64,000 bases of DNA from an uncultured Prevotella sp. (GTDB lineage: Bacteria; Bacteroidota; Bacteroidia; Bacteroidales; Bacteroidaceae): NCBI GenBank assembly GCA_946402275.1, contig CAMIVY010000014.1, positions 1 to 64,000 on the forward strand, in the 5' to 3' direction. The translations under genes were made by a program, and so were the position numbers. Under the pieces are notes generated by a model. The model was not told the origin of the DNA. It searched no databases and saw only the letters and a list, made by a program, of their open reading frames with translations. Shown one piece after another: positions 14,537 to 28,800 of the stretch. Positions within the stretch are counted from its first letter, which is position 1; each line of letters begins with the position of its first letter.

Positions 14537-15730
14537 ATGAATAGTAGCGTAAGATATATATGGATGGTCGTAATGCTGGTGCTCTGTGCATGCAGCGGTG
14601 GCAGTTCTGAGCCCGAGGAAGAGGTGAAGAAGCAGCCGACCGTGCTCGATATCTACGTTTATGCTCCTGATAATCCAGCCATCACCCGTTCCGACAATGG
14701 TAGTGTGGCTGCCAGTGACAATGAGAAGAAGATAAGCAGTCTGCATATATGGGTGTTCCGCCATCGTGACGGTGAACTGATGGGCTATCTCAATCCCGAC
14801 GTCACCAGCCTGAGCGCCACAGGCAATGCCGTCTATCAGATGCTCATGCCCGATGAATTTGTCACAGAAAAGCCTAACGTGGATGTTTATGTGATGGCTA
14901 ATGTCACGGCAGCTGACTGTGGACTCACAGCACTTGGCGAAGGAGTCACCCGTAGCGCATTGGAAGGAATACTGATTGGTCATAAGGATGCGAGTGACTA
15001 TTACGGTCTGACCACGCTTGTAACAGCAGCGCCCGCTGAGGGTCTGCCCATGTCGGGAGTGCTGAAAAACCAGCCTGTGTATGGTGAAGCCCCTGTGCTT
15101 CGAATTGGAACTTCCGAGAATATAGCTAAGTTGCAGTTAGTGCGCGCCGTGTCGAAGATGCGCTTCATCTTCAGCAAGTTTACTGGTGACGAAAGGGTAT
15201 ATACGGTGACCAGTATCAGTCTTGATGCGAATATGATGCCTAAGCAGGAGTACCTTTTCCTGGACGGTGCCTATCCCACGTATCGGTTCAAGGTGGGTTC
15301 CGAATATGAATCGGGATACCTGTCGCTGATGTCCAATGAGCTAACAGATATTAAAAGCTGTGAAGACCCCTCTGTCTATGCTTATGTTAGCGGTGACGGG
15401 CAGGAATATGAGGACAAGATAGACAATGGACTCGCGTCTGTAGTAGATGCTGAACATCAAGAAAACAATAGAGGTCCAGAGCTCACTCAGGCAGGTCTTA
15501 TCTATCTGCGCGAGTCAGACAAGAAGCTGACGGGAAAGATTAACTATAAGGTAGATGGAGTGTCAAAGGAACCAGCGACCTTCAGCATGAAGACTGACGG
15601 TGACTTCAGCCGCAACCACACGTGGATTGTCTATGCCTACTTTATGAATGGAAATCTGCTGAACGTAAATGTGGTGGATGTCAAGAGCTGGACACCCTAT
15701 CCAGGCAGTGGTGAGGTGTATAACTGGTAA
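14537..15730 (+). CDS. Minor fimbrillin-family lipoprotein
   Basis: A 397-residue lipoprotein. The signal MNSSVRYIWMVVMLVLCAC ends at a Cys followed by SGGSSEPEEE. The body has fimbrillin-family features: LDIYVYAPDN, LHIWVFRHRDGELMGY, NVDVYVMANVTAADCG, KLQLVRAVSKMRFIFSK, and the late SMKTDGDFSRNHTWIVYAYF with NVNVVDVKSW. The pattern of strand, MANV-type turn, LxRAVSK and NHTWIVYAYF is typical of accessory/tip subunits (Mfa3/Mfa4/FimC-FimD-like) in Bacteroidetes pilus operons. Which position it takes in the fimbria cannot be told from sequence. It is translationally close to its neighbours (5 bp before, 13 bp after). Confidence 0.75.
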   Translation: MNSSVRYIWMVVMLVLCACSGGSSEPEEEVKKQPTVLDIYVYAPDNPAITRSDNGSVAASDNEKKISSLHIWVFRHRDGELMGYLNPDVTSLSATGNAVYQMLMPDEFVTEKPNVDVYVMANVTAADCGLTALGEGVTRSALEGILIGHKDASDYYGLTTLVTAAPAEGLPMSGVLKNQPVYGEAPVLRIGTSENIAKLQLVRAVSKMRFIFSKFTGDERVYTVTSISLDANMMPKQEYLFLDGAYPTYRFKVGSEYESGYLSLMSNELTDIKSCEDPSVYAYVSGDGQEYEDKIDNGLASVVDAEHQENNRGPELTQAGLIYLRESDKKLTGKINYKVDGVSKEPATFSMKTDGDFSRNHTWIVYAYFMNGNLLNVNVVDVKSWTPYPGSGEVYNW

Positions 15731-15743
15731 TGTGAACGAGACG

Positions 15744-16799
15744 ATGAACAGGAAGAGATATCTGACATATGGGATGTGGGTTGGTCTGATGACCGTCATT
15801 ACCCTCCTGCTGCAAGGCTGTAGCCAAGACGCTACACCGTCTGAGCAGCAGCAGGGCACGTCCATGCAGCTAAGCGGTGTCACCAGGACAGGAAGCACGG
15901 AAACCGTGACGGACGCTCATATCCGTGTGTTCTTGGTAAACGGTGAAACGGTGACGAAAGGTCTTTTCAGTTACAACAACCAGGGAGCGTGGAACTCAAC
16001 GGTAAAGGTTGTAGCGGGCAATACCTATCATGTCTATGGCTATATGCCCTCTGACATTGCTACGACTTCTGAGGTGACGGTTTCAGGTACCGTCGCAACG
16101 ATGACGTTGAACGGTCTGAAGGCAGTCTCCGACCAAGATGTCTGTGTGCTGGTGGGTATTCAGCGTGTGGAGAGCAGTAATGCGCCAAAGAATATTGTTG
16201 AGGGCAACTATACGTATGCGGCCGGAGAAGAGGGTACGAATTATGCCTATGTGCTGATGGACCACCTCTATGCATCTCTCAAGGCCAGTTTCAGCGTGAA
16301 TGCGGACTACGCCGCCTTGCGACAGATTTACCTGAAGCAGGTGACGCTTACCTCTGACGATGCCACGGTCGATGCAGTGATTACCTTTACGGACGGAAGC
16401 GGACTGACGAATACTAATGTGACGATGACCAAGGTCACCCCGGCAACCGAAGGCTCCGCCACCACGACGCTGCCTAATAGCGATAGTGGCAAGACGGGAA
16501 CCCGGTTGCTGACAAGTGCTATAGGCTCGTGCGATGTGTCGTTCTACTTCGCTCCGCTCCTTTTCGGCATTGATGACCAGGTGAAAGTCAAGAGCACCTA
16601 CGATGTCTATGACATGAAGGGCAACCTGGTGCGCAGCGACTGTACGGCAGAGAACAAGCTGGTGTTCAGTAAGATATTCGGATCAAACGTAACCATTACC
16701 AGGGGCAATCAGTATCAGTTGCAAATGAAGGTGAACCCCACCTATTTATATATGCTGTCTGAGCCCGACTTGGACAACCCGACTGTAGTAGTTAATTAG
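15744..16799 (+). CDS. Minor fimbrillin-family lipoprotein
   Basis: The start MNRKRYLTYGMWVG at 15744 gives a 351-residue lipoprotein with signal VGLMTVITLLLQGC (lipobox LLQGC; mature start CSQDATPSEQQQ). The open frame extends 75 bases further upstream into the previous gene, but that part lacks a signal and is rejected. The sequence contains MQLSGVTRTGSTET, AHIRVFLVNGETVTKG, NTYHVYGYMPSD, LMDHLYASLKASFSVN and CDVSFYFAPLLFGIDDQ, fitting the fimbrillin-like (FimA/Mfa-like) fold class with the MDHLYASLKA strand. It is likely an accessory or tip subunit. The gene ends in GTTAATTAG, where an AATTAG repeat word provides the stop, nine bases before the giant gene. Confidence 0.72.
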   Translation: MNRKRYLTYGMWVGLMTVITLLLQGCSQDATPSEQQQGTSMQLSGVTRTGSTETVTDAHIRVFLVNGETVTKGLFSYNNQGAWNSTVKVVAGNTYHVYGYMPSDIATTSEVTVSGTVATMTLNGLKAVSDQDVCVLVGIQRVESSNAPKNIVEGNYTYAAGEEGTNYAYVLMDHLYASLKASFSVNADYAALRQIYLKQVTLTSDDATVDAVITFTDGSGLTNTNVTMTKVTPATEGSATTTLPNSDSGKTGTRLLTSAIGSCDVSFYFAPLLFGIDDQVKVKSTYDVYDMKGNLVRSDCTAENKLVFSKIFGSNVTITRGNQYQLQMKVNPTYLYMLSEPDLDNPTVVVN

Positions 16800-16808
16800 A
16801 AATTAGGA

Positions 16809-19800
16809 ATGAGACGCTTTATCACCATATTGATAGTTGTACTCCTGAGCACGATTGTAGCACAGGGGCAAATTAAGATTGGTGGTAACGTGTATGGTGG
16901 CGGCAATCATGCTGAAGTGCGCGGTAGCGCAAAGGTAACGGTACTGAAGGGTGACATCGGTGCCGTGATGGATCCTAACGCTGAGCGCCCACTGGCAGAT
17001 CCCAGCGGTAAGGTGTTCGGTGGTGCCCGTATGGCCAATGTCGGAGGAAACACCTTCGTTCATATCGATGGCGAGCATGCCAGCGGCTATATCCTCATTA
17101 ATCAGGTATATGGCGGTAATGATATTGCTGGACATATCGGTACTGCAAAAGCTGTGGGAGCAACCATTCCTACGGAGCTGACAGAAGTTGGCACCGGCGA
17201 AAAGCAGAACGCCGTTGACGAAACTTTCAACAGCTATGTGCGTATCTCGACTAAGCCATCTGGAAAAACTTATACACAAGCCGATATTGATGCTGCATCA
17301 AACGACCCGGAAGATCCTGTCTATGGCAAACGGGTAGGCGATGCAAAGCCTGCTGAAGACGAGGAGAAGGTATATATCGGACAACTTTTTGCAGGTGGTA
17401 ATGGTGACTTTGACTACGAACAGACACCGAGCGAGACAGCAGGAAAGGTCATACATACAATCTATAATAGGAATGACCATACAACACCTATTGCACAGGT
17501 TGAAACCGATGAGGGTGAGGTGGGCTTCCAACTCCCTGAACAGGACAAGACATACCTCGAAATCAAGGGCGGCTCTATCGTATATGGCTATGGCGGTGGT
17601 AATAATGCTACAGTGAAGGAGCAGAACATTATCCACATCGATAACCCAAGTGCGGTGGTGAACCATATCTGGACCGATGCCGCTGGTGTGGAGGTTGCCG
17701 AAGGCACAACAGGAGCCATTGACCTGCTGACAACAGCCCGTTTCAAGGAAATGGGTATCAATACCACCTTCTCGCAGCCAAGTAGTGGCGCCTATCAGGT
17801 AGGCCGTTTCTTTGGTGGTAACAACAAGGCCGAGATGACCATCCGTCCTACATGGAACCTGCTCGCTGGTAAGGTGCGTAACCTCTACAGCGGTGGTAAC
17901 CGTGGTAACATGACATCTCCAGAGGGCTTGCTCCTTGAAATCAAAGATTACTCCACCCTTATCGTCGATAATCTCTATGGCGGTTGCCGTATGGCAGACG
18001 TGAAGCCTACGGTAAACGGCAAATATGTACCATGTACGAACCTGAAAGGATATTATTTCCCCAGTGAACTGTCTGCTCGTGTGCTGGTAAATGGTGGACA
18101 TATCAATAACGTCTATGGTGGTAACGACGTAACAGGTGTTGTCTATGGCGGTAATGCTGTCGGTATTCATACTACCGTATATGGTGATGTATATGGTGGT
18201 GGTAATGGTGCATACCCATATACAGATGCGATATCTGAAGAAGATGAGACTTATGGTGATTTCCACTATACCGTTACCGGATCTTCTATAGATGCCCTCA
18301 ATGCTTTCCGACCAAATGCAGAACAGGTGTCTCTTCATTTGTGGGGTGATTCTCCTACAAAGCCAACCGTCATCCATGGTTCTGTGTTTGTAGGTGGTAA
18401 CTGTGCTTCACTGAGTGTTAAGAAGAGTCAGCCATTGGTAGAGCTGAAGATTGGTTCTCATGTCATTGCCGACAATGTATATTTAGGCAACAATGGTGAA
18501 GGCATGTTAAATCGGACATATCTGGAAAAATATGCTGATGATAACTTCTCGACGCTTAACTTGACCAACTCCGAAACATTCTCAAGTTATATGGACGCAG
18601 TCGCCATGACGCTGATGCCTAAGATTGTATTCGACAGCGAAGCTGATGGAGACCGTAACAACTATGAAGAATACTCCAGTTACATTGGCTCCTTCTTCTG
18701 TGGCGGTAATGTAGGTAGTATGGCGATACCGGGAAAGATGGCATTCTCCGTTAACCGTGGACTGAACATCTTCAGAAAATTCGTGGGCGGCTGTAACAAT
18801 GCCAATGTGAAAGCCCAGACAGGACTTAACGCTGCCTACGAAGGCGGTGTCATCGGTTCCGAGGATGAACGCGACAACTATACCGACGGTGACGGCAAGA
18901 TAAAGGACCGTTTGGAAATTAACTTCGAGAACATGACGGTCGTTCCTATGCGATGGGACAATGAGTTCACTCAAGTTGCTGAAGGAACGAAACTTACAGA
19001 AGGGAAGGAATATTACAGAACCAACTTGCGGTCAAGCAAATTTATTGCTGATGGTACGGAACCCATCGCCGATAAAGCAAAAAACACCTATTATGAGTTG
19101 ACAGCGTATGGCACCAAATTTGAGTGGAATACAGCATATTGGAATCAGAAAGAGGAAGACTTTAAAAAACTGACTGACGATGATACGGATGTTGATGAAA
19201 AAGACTTGCGTCTGTTGGATGGTAATATCTACGGCGGTTGCTACAACAGCGGTCATGTCAACGGTAATGTCGTCATCAACATCAATGAGGATGTGGTGAA
19301 GAAGGACCAGATATTCAGAGACTTTGGTAATTCTACAACCAATGATGCCGGCTATACAAAGCCTGCTGTTGCTTTCAAAGACCAGCGTGACGACGTGATG
19401 GCTTCTGCCCTCTATGTATATGGAGCCGGACATGGTAAAGATACCGAGATATGGGGCAGCACCACCATCAACCACAACAATGGCTATGCCTTCCAGTTGT
19501 TCGGAGGTGGTGAGCAAGGTGCAGTAGGTAAGAGACAGTTAGACGCTAATGGCACGCCTGCTCTTGATACTGATGGTAATTATATTTACGCTTTTGATCC
19601 AAAATACAGTACCACGGTAAACCTCAACGGTACTACACCGATTTACTCTCATGAAGGTACTGTTGAGAATTTGGCAGAAGCTGAATATCTCTATGGTGGC
19701 GGTAACGAAGGAATCGTAGCCGGTAATACCCTTGTAAATCTGGGTAACGGACGTATCTATGACGCCTTTGGCGGTTCCAGCGATGCTGACATCCTTGGAC

Positions 19801-22800
19801 ATACCGAGGTGTTTGTAGGTCGCCAGCCAGATGGCAGTGGTGGTTACAAAGATGGTTTCCCATGGGTACGCGACATTGTGTATGGCGGTAACGACTTCGG
19901 TGGTACTATCCTTGGTAAGTACGAGAATAGCTATAACTTCGAGGCCCGTCTGCGCGACTATGACACCTACAAGACTCAGATACATGGCTACAAGGCTGGT
20001 GAGATTCCAGACGTCTTGAAATCCTCATCGTATGTGGAGTACCTGCAGGGACGTGTCGATTCTATCTTTGGTGGTAGCTATGGTTCCTATAATTATAGTA
20101 ATACCGCGCTTTACGGAGAAGGATGTTCTATGCCAAAACAGACTAGTGCCTTTGTGAATATCCGTCCGAAAGACCATGCACAGAACTATATCCTCCATGC
20201 CTATGGTGGTGGTACAGGTTACCCTGGTGTCAGAGAGGACGATGGTGCTCAAGAGCGTAGTTACGTGCTTGTCGATATCCCTGATGGCATGACTTATTTT
20301 GGTAAAACTGAGGTGTTCGGTGCCGGTTGTTATAATGGAATCGGTATGAACTATACCCCTGCAGAAACCTTTGCTGAGGACTTCAATCTTGATAAAGCCT
20401 CCGCCATCATCGACCTGTTGCACGGACGTATCCATAACGCGTATGGCGGTAGTTACCGAGAGGGTATCACCCGTCGCACGGTGGTGAATGTCCCCAAGGA
20501 GTCCAGCATCCAGATTGACAGCATCTTCGGTGGTGCTTACGGCAAAGAGATTCTGCCTCCTTGTGATGTATATGAGACACAGGTAAACTACAAAAATACC
20601 AGTGAGAAGGCACAGGTATTCGGTGCCATCTTCGGTGGTAACAACAACGAGCGTCGTTCGCTCTTCACCCAGGTAAACATCTCGTCTCCTGTATATAGTA
20701 ATAAGGAGAAAGGATATACGGGTACCGTCTATGGTGCCGGTCGTGGTATCGACACCTGGTCGGAGCATACCGAGGTAAACCTGCTCAGTGGTGCCAGAGT
20801 ATATAATGTATTTGGTGGCGGTGAGATGGGACATGTGCTAAACTCTGCCAGTGTACAGGCCTACATGAACCTCTTCAAGGAAAATCTGTCACGCCAGATA
20901 TCAGAACAAGATCCATTCTGGAATAGTACTAAAGACGGTGCCAAATATACTATTGTTAACGGAAATAGAGTTCCTGCAACCGATGCTTTGAAAATTCGTT
21001 GGCGTAAAGACTGGGCAAATGCCTGGAAAATGGGAGACTATTATAATCCAATAGTTGGTAATAATGGTAATGATGGACAAGAAGGTAGCTATGACTACTC
21101 AACGTATGCCCAAAACGCTGCTACCAATCTTGACCGATTCAGCAACCGTTCGGAAATTGATGACAATATAGCAAAACAGTTGGATGGTAAGAAGAAGCAT
21201 AACACCAACGTTATTGTCAACAAAGGTGCTATTGTAGAAGGCTATGCCTATGGTGGCGGTCTGGGTGATGCTTCTGTAGCACAGACAGGTGACATCTATG
21301 GTAGTACCTATATCGCTGTCCTTGGTGGTGAGGTCAAGAAGGATGTCTATGCTGGAGGTCGTGCCGGAGGTGTCGATAACCTCTTTGGCGCTACAGATTT
21401 CGATGATGAGGATAATACTTTCGTTGCTACTGCAAACGCCTATATCCAGGGTGGTACGGCACGTAACGTCTATGGTGGCGGTTACGAGGGACACGTAGGT
21501 CACCATGATGGTGCCATCACTACAACGACTGCTGGTGATCGTCCTGCAGAGGCATACGTAGTAATCGGTAAACAAGGCACCAACACCTTCGATGGTGGTG
21601 CTCCTGCCATCACCCGTAATGTATATGGCGGTGGTGAAGGCGGTTCGGTATATGGCTCTTCTGAAGTAACTGTTAACAATGGTTACATAGGCTATAGGTA
21701 TAAGACCAATGAGTCCAATGATACCAATGGGACCTACGTCGAGGAACTCGACGACCAGAAGCCTGGCGACCTGGAACTCTCCGGAAATGTCTTTGGTGGC
21801 GGTTATGTAGCTAACAGTTACGTTGACAGCACCACTATCAATATGTATGGTGGTACTGTACGCGGTAGCCTCTATGGTGGCGGTGAGATTGGTCCTATCG
21901 GTCGTGGTACCATGCTCATGTCAGAAAGTCAGGCAACTGCTGCCGGAGGTAAATATAACGAAGGTGCCAGCATCTTCAGGGCTGGTACTACCAACGTCAA
22001 TATGTTTGATGGTCTCGTAAAACGTAACGTCTTCGGTGGCGGTCGCGGTAAGGATAGCTGGGGTGGTGATGGTACCATGTATATGAAACCTGAAGTTATT
22101 GCTACGCTCGATATGAAGTGTAAGGGCTTCGTCTTCGGACAGACCCACGTTAACATCCACGGTGGTGAGATAGGAACTGCTGAAGGCATGGCCTACGGCT
22201 ATGGTAACGTCTTCGGTGGCGGCGATGAAGGTTCGGTATATAGTGCCTATACTGACAAATTTGGCGCACTGCAAATTGGTGCTAAGTCCGGAACAAGATA
22301 TGACAAAGACAAAGAAGGCTATTACTATAATGGAGGCAAACTCACCGAGGATTGTAAGGTGGTGGTAGAGCCTTATTGCTTGGTAAAGGAACAAGTAGAT
22401 ATTGATAAAGTCTATGCTGTGGGAACTTATGTACCTACTTCTGCGTTGAACAAATTGAAGGGTAAGGACCCTGACACTGGCGCGTGGAACAGTCCGGAAT
22501 GGGGTAACCTTGATGATCATGGTATCATCATCCACAATGCTGTCTTTGCCGGTGGTAACATTGCTGCAGGTAGTAGTACTCAGAATGCTAACGAAAAGAC
22601 AGTCTTTGGTAATGCTACTGCTTCCATCCATGATGCTTATAACCGTGACCTCATTACTATCGGAACAGGTCATACCGGTGGTCTGTATGGTGATGGTAAC
22701 CTGACCTTCGTAGATGGCTACCGCGAGTTGAACATCACCAACTACGGTACTGACTATCATCATATCAAGAAGCAGCTGACTTACGATGAATACAAGGTGC

Positions 22801-25800
22801 TGCCAGCACGTGAGCAAGCTTATTATGAGTTGAAGTACAAGTGTATGGTGGAATGTACAGATATTGATCAAAATACCTACTCCGTCGGCTCTAACCTGCC
22901 CATGGACGAGCTGTTGGCACAGTTCACCAATTCCGACGGTACTTCTGTGAAAGTCGGAAATGTTGATGTTATCATCACTGATCCAGAAAGTGGCAAAAGG
23001 GTTCCAAATCCTGCAGTTTGGCAAGAGAATGGTGTTGTTACAGTCTATGCCGGACGTATTATGAATACTATCCAGCGTGCAGACTTCTGCGGTGTCTTTG
23101 GTAGCCGTATGGTGATGAAGGGTGCTCAGGACCGTGTGCCAGAGGAGGTGGATTACACCAACTATACCATCAACCGTGTCCGTGAGGTATCGTTGAACAA
23201 GAAACATACTACCGCCAATGATCCGGAAACCATTGTAGTTGACAATAAAACTATTCCCAACCCCAACTACGAGCATGGTAACTACTTCGGTATCTATAGC
23301 GTCGTGAATTATCTCGGTGCTCTGACCAGTGACGTGACGTTCGATAAAGTCAGAGTGACTGAAAATACAGATGCTAACAGATACAAGACAGCCGTTACCA
23401 TCAATAGTCAATCCTATGAATACGGAACTGCGTCCTATTATCAATGGAAACAGGCCCACATAGGCGACCGTACCCGTAACAATGGTAGCTGTCATAACCA
23501 GTTGGCATTAGCATCAGGCGTTTATCTGGAGCTGACGAGTGAGGAGAAGACGGGTAATACAGTCGATACGAAAGAGTGGGGTCCCATCACGGGTGTCGTA
23601 GAACTCGACCTGATTAATGTACAACCTGGTATGGGTGGTGGCTTCGTATATGCCAAGAACATCCATGGCGTGCGTAGTACTGCAACCAATCCACTTCCCC
23701 CGTTGACAACCCTCAACACGGGTGCTGCCAGCCAGAAGAACTATAAATATGATACGACTGATGCTGCTTATAGTGCAGGAACAGGTCAGTATCAATGGGA
23801 GACCTCTGGTAACTTCATCCACAGCACGCAGACCATTATTGATGACTGTTATAATATCAGCAACAGGTATTATGGTACTGGTAAGGTGCCTGCTCACTAT
23901 TGGTACATTGCCGGTTCGGTATATGTCTATGACCAGTACATCTCAGCATACACCGGTTCACCTAATGCATACAGTGAGACGGTAGAGATTCCTATTTCCA
24001 TCAGTGCTGCATCTAATGGTACTATGACACTGTTGGATGTGCAGCCCAATTTCTATGCATACTATAAATCATACACCAACGAGACCACGAATACACCGCT
24101 TTCTGGTGACCAGAAACTGGTCATTAATGATGTTAACTATCAACTGAATGATCCTATCAGCTATTGGGATTATAAGAAACTGACAGCCGCACAGCAGAAG
24201 CTGTTTGTCAAAGACACGTATGTCCTGAAAGACAGTTGTTACATCAACTCCAAATACTACCCTGCCGGCTACGTGATGTTGCCAGCAGAGTATCAACATC
24301 TTGAGACACAAGCTGCATATCATGAGGTTGACGGTGAGACGGTGAAGGCCGTCAAGAAGGCGACCAAGGATGCCAATGGCAACCCAGTTGTCGAGAAAGA
24401 CAAGAACAACAATGATGTGTATGTAGGCTTCTATGATGCCTTCCGCTCATCTAACAATCTGAGCCACAATACGGGTTACCAGCTTACCTATAATGTGACG
24501 AACCCAGCCGTTTGGAATAAGTGGTACACGAAACTGGCAGAGACTGGAAAGATAACACTTGAGGCTTACAACAAATTGGATGCCAGCGACCAGGCTAATT
24601 ACACAGACGGCCCAACCTATAGTCCTACGACGAGCGGTCTCTATGGTCAGCAAGACTATGATGTCAATGCGATTATTCCAGAGAAGACGTATAATGACTA
24701 TAAGAACTTGACAAACAAGCCAACAGATGATCAGGCTGTATTTACAGCAGCTTATCTGGTAACTAAGGAATGCACTTCAAACAATCAGCATTACTATCCT
24801 GGTGCACCGGTATCAGCAGAGATATCAGGATGTACTGCACCTGCATACGTCAGCACGGCTACCATCCAGCTGTCTCCGACAGAATATATCTATGTCAACG
24901 ACTTGATGACACAGGCGCAGAAGAATGAGTATATGACAAATTATTCTGCATTGGCAACTGACATTGATAATGTTGTTAAGCCTGCCTATATCTGTACCAC
25001 AGCCGGTAAGTATGGCGGTAGCTACTATGTGGCTGGCCAGAACTATCGTGCATTGGAGGCTTATAGCGCGATGTCCCCAGAGGATCGTGCGAACTTCAAG
25101 TTCAACTACGATGCGCTTGACCTGCTCATCGATCCAAAGTATAGCAGACCACAAGGTAAGAAGTATCAGTATGACGGTGAGAACTATACTACAAAGGAAC
25201 AGGCTGCTAATAATCTTGCAACCTACTCACTGCCTACACCTCTTGACTATACTGCGACATACAATGGTACGTCGGACGAAACTGCACATAATGGTATCAC
25301 ACTCACCAAAGGCGAGGAATACACCCGTGCTCAATACGAGAGCCTGCCTAACGAGCAGCGTCACTATGCTCCTATCGCAGTGACAAATACAAATGATACC
25401 TACTACGTTGTCAAGGAGGACTTCATACATGGTGATGAGGCTTACGCTATCGGTACCACGATTAGTAACACCATATATAATAGTCTGACTGAAAGTGAGC
25501 AGAATAATAAGATTGCTAAACTGACCAAATTCCCTGCTGCGGGTACCTATTACTATTGTCGCGATGAATATCAGATTAACGAGAAAGATGAAGGTGTTAC
25601 GCCAACTCCTGTGATAGGTATTACCGGTGCTGATTCTAATGCAGGAATAGAGGGTAGTACGGTGAAGATTGGTACCATTATCAATGAATCAAGTACGGAA
25701 ACAAGTAAGGGCTATGTCGATCTGCCTAACTATCAGAAGAACTTCACTATTCATGGTATTTCTCCTACAGAGACCAGTACGTTGTATGTGGCACGCTATG

Positions 25801-28800
25801 CTGACATCAACGACCTCTCTACGGAGAAGATTATCACCGTTGTCTATCAGTATGACTACGAGGAGAGCGATGAGTCAGGTAATCATATCACACCTGTCAC
25901 CGAGCGCCATGTGGTGAACATCCATATCAACTTCAAGAGTGGTGTTCCAACGGTGGAGGACATCAATCCGCCTACTATCGTACTGCCTGGTACAGGTATC
26001 ACTATGCGCGTACCTACAGTAACACCTGGTGCTTACGAAATAACTGGTGGTGGATGGGAGCTCTTCGATAATCCTGACGATGCCGAGAGTCATATCAATG
26101 GTGTACCTTACACGCCTTCTGTTGATCCGCTCTACTGGTATCAGGATGGCTTCTATCTGGCATACTATGCTAAGACATACTTGGGTAAGACATACTCTAA
26201 CCACGTACCCGTCAGCGTGGCTAACTACCATGACCTGAAGCGTGTGATGGACGATAAGGCTACTCACCTGCATGTCGATTACGACCGTACCCGTCTGAAG
26301 CGTGATTCTAAGATTTACATCAACGACTACAGCGCAAGTTCTGAGAATGGTCTCGACCTGTTCAAAGACTTCTATGACTTGAGTCTGCTCACCTCTTCAT
26401 CAACAGGTGTCACCGATGATGTCGTTACTGCAGACGGACGTCTCAAAGGTCACCATATATTGAATCAGACGAATGGTCCAACAGCAGGTTCTCATCTTCA
26501 GTTCATCCTGCGTACGGATATCGACCACAGCACCAAGCCTAACCCCGATTATAATCCTGAAACCCCAGAGAGTCCCGAGCGCATTCCTGCTCCTTGGACA
26601 TCTATAGGTACCGACGAACAGTGCTTCGAAGGCACACTACATGGCGATGGACATACCATCAGTGGTCTGGACAACTCATTGTTCGGTAAACTCTGTGGTA
26701 ATGTCTATAACCTCGGTGTCACCGGTTCGTTCACTGGTGCCGGTATCGCAGAAAAAGGCGATGGTTACGTTGAGAACTGCTGGATAAGCACTTCCAGCAC
26801 AGCTGCTAAGACAAGCAAACCAGTCTTTGGCTCTCCAACTACAGGTAGCTATAAGCAGATAGTAAACAGCTACTATATGGAGGAGGACAATGCTACGAAT
26901 AAGTATCCTATCCACGATGGTACGTATGGCAAACCTACTCGTAAGACAGCTCAGGCCTTCTATAATGGTGAGGTGGCTTACGACCTGAACGGCTTCTATC
27001 TCTACAAACGTTATAATGATGGTGTAAATACTGCTTCTGGTGTAGATTACAAGTACTTTGCGCTCGATGCAAATGGCAATATACCAGAGCCAAAGACGCC
27101 TCTGACCGGGCATTATGCTAACAATATGGACCAGGCATTATGCTCTTCAGGTTATGGCAACATCAAGTACGTTGAAGACCGCTTTGCCGATGGTGACTTC
27201 ATATTTGCTGCAGGAGAAATCCCGACAGCAGAGGATGAACGTTTCTATTCCTGGACTGTCAAGAATCCGGAAACGAATGTAGAAACTGTGAAGAGCAGTT
27301 ACTTCCCCATCTGGCCTGACGACTATATCTACTTCGGACAGAAGCTGACCTACGGTTGGGCTGCTGAGGCTCATCAGAATGTACCTACCGCTGTGGTACG
27401 TGAGGACGGTCGCTTATCAACGGGCACTTATGCTAACCGCGTCTATCGTGCTCCGGCATACTACCGCTCGAAGGACATGGGTGTGGCTCACTTCAACCCA
27501 CAGGTATATCTGGCTCAGAAGGAGAGACTGACTACAGAACAGATAGAGGCTCATGTAACTGCTCGTGAGGCTTATCCTAACATGACAGCTATCGACTTCA
27601 AGGGACATTATGGTGCCAATGAGGCCTATGGGGCTTATGGGCTGGGCTTGAATGCCCAGACTGGGCAGTTCTACGCTCCGCTGCTTGACGATGATGGTCT
27701 GCTGAGCATCCAGAACTGTGACGAGACGCAGAACCTCGTGGTTTATGCGCCCGCTGCGGATGTGAATGCGAAGACCCACGGTGTGCTGAGTGGTTACTTC
27801 AAAGAGCCTGTCTATGACATGCACTATGACAACTCTATGAAATACCGTCTCGTGGCAGAGGCTTCGCCGGCAAGTGTTCATGGTCACCTCGTTCAGAGCA
27901 ACCTGAAGGCTATCAACGACCACCTGCTCGTAGATAGACAGGACTTCAATGCGCCTGTCGGTTATAGCTTCGATACAGATCACCTGATGTGGTATCAGCG
28001 CATACCTGCAGACAAGGAGTATGTTGACACCGAGAAGGGATGGCAGGATATCAGCTTACCGTTCACAGCAGAGCTGGTAACCACCAACCAGAAGGGTGAG
28101 ATTACCCACTTCTATAGCGGCAGCAGCGAGAGCGAGAATGGTACTGGTACGAAGAAGGGTCATGAGTACTGGCTGCGTGAGCTGACCAATGGTGAAACGA
28201 TGACTTTGAAGCCAGCAACCACAGATGTCGTGGTGGCTAATTTCCACTATCCTAATGCAGCAGGTGATGGTAAGACAGTTGAGAACTCCTTCCTGTGGGA
28301 TTACTACTATAAGAACGAGTCTGTCCACGACCAGCAGCAGGATGCGAACAGCGATATCTACTTGCAGTATCGTCATTACTATGAGACTCCTCGCTCTTAC
28401 GCCAACTATCCGCTGCTGAAGGCCGCTACCCCGTATATCCTCGGTCTGCCGGGTGAGACCTACTATGAGTTCGACCTCAGCGGTAAGTTCCGTGCTGAAA
28501 ATACGAAGGTAAGCATTCCTCAGCTGGGCAAGCAGATTATCACCTTTGCTTCTGCTACGGGTGCTACCATCGGTGTCAGCGATAACGAGATGAGCAAGGG
28601 AACGGTAGTGAAGTATGGTGGTAACGACTATACCTTCAAGCCAAGCTATATGAACGAGACGCTGGAGGCTGGCAGCAATAGTTACACTCTCAATGCTGCA
28701 GGTGACAGCTATAACAAGGTGACAGCTGCCACGAATGTCAGTGCCTTCCGTCCTTACTTCACGGTAGCCGCTTCGGCAAGTTCTGCTCCGCAGAAGCCTA

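Noticed and set aside
15669..15743. Upstream start for the fimbrillin-family gene at 15744
   Set aside because: It would overlap the previous gene and put 25 non-hydrophobic residues before a good lipoprotein signal peptide.
21921..23495. Long open frame of 524 codons on the minus strand inside the 4083-aa gene
   Set aside because: It is a shadow of the Gly/Thr/Val-rich sense frame, has low-complexity composition (runs of Ile, Thr, Val, His), no signal or family match, and no promoter box.
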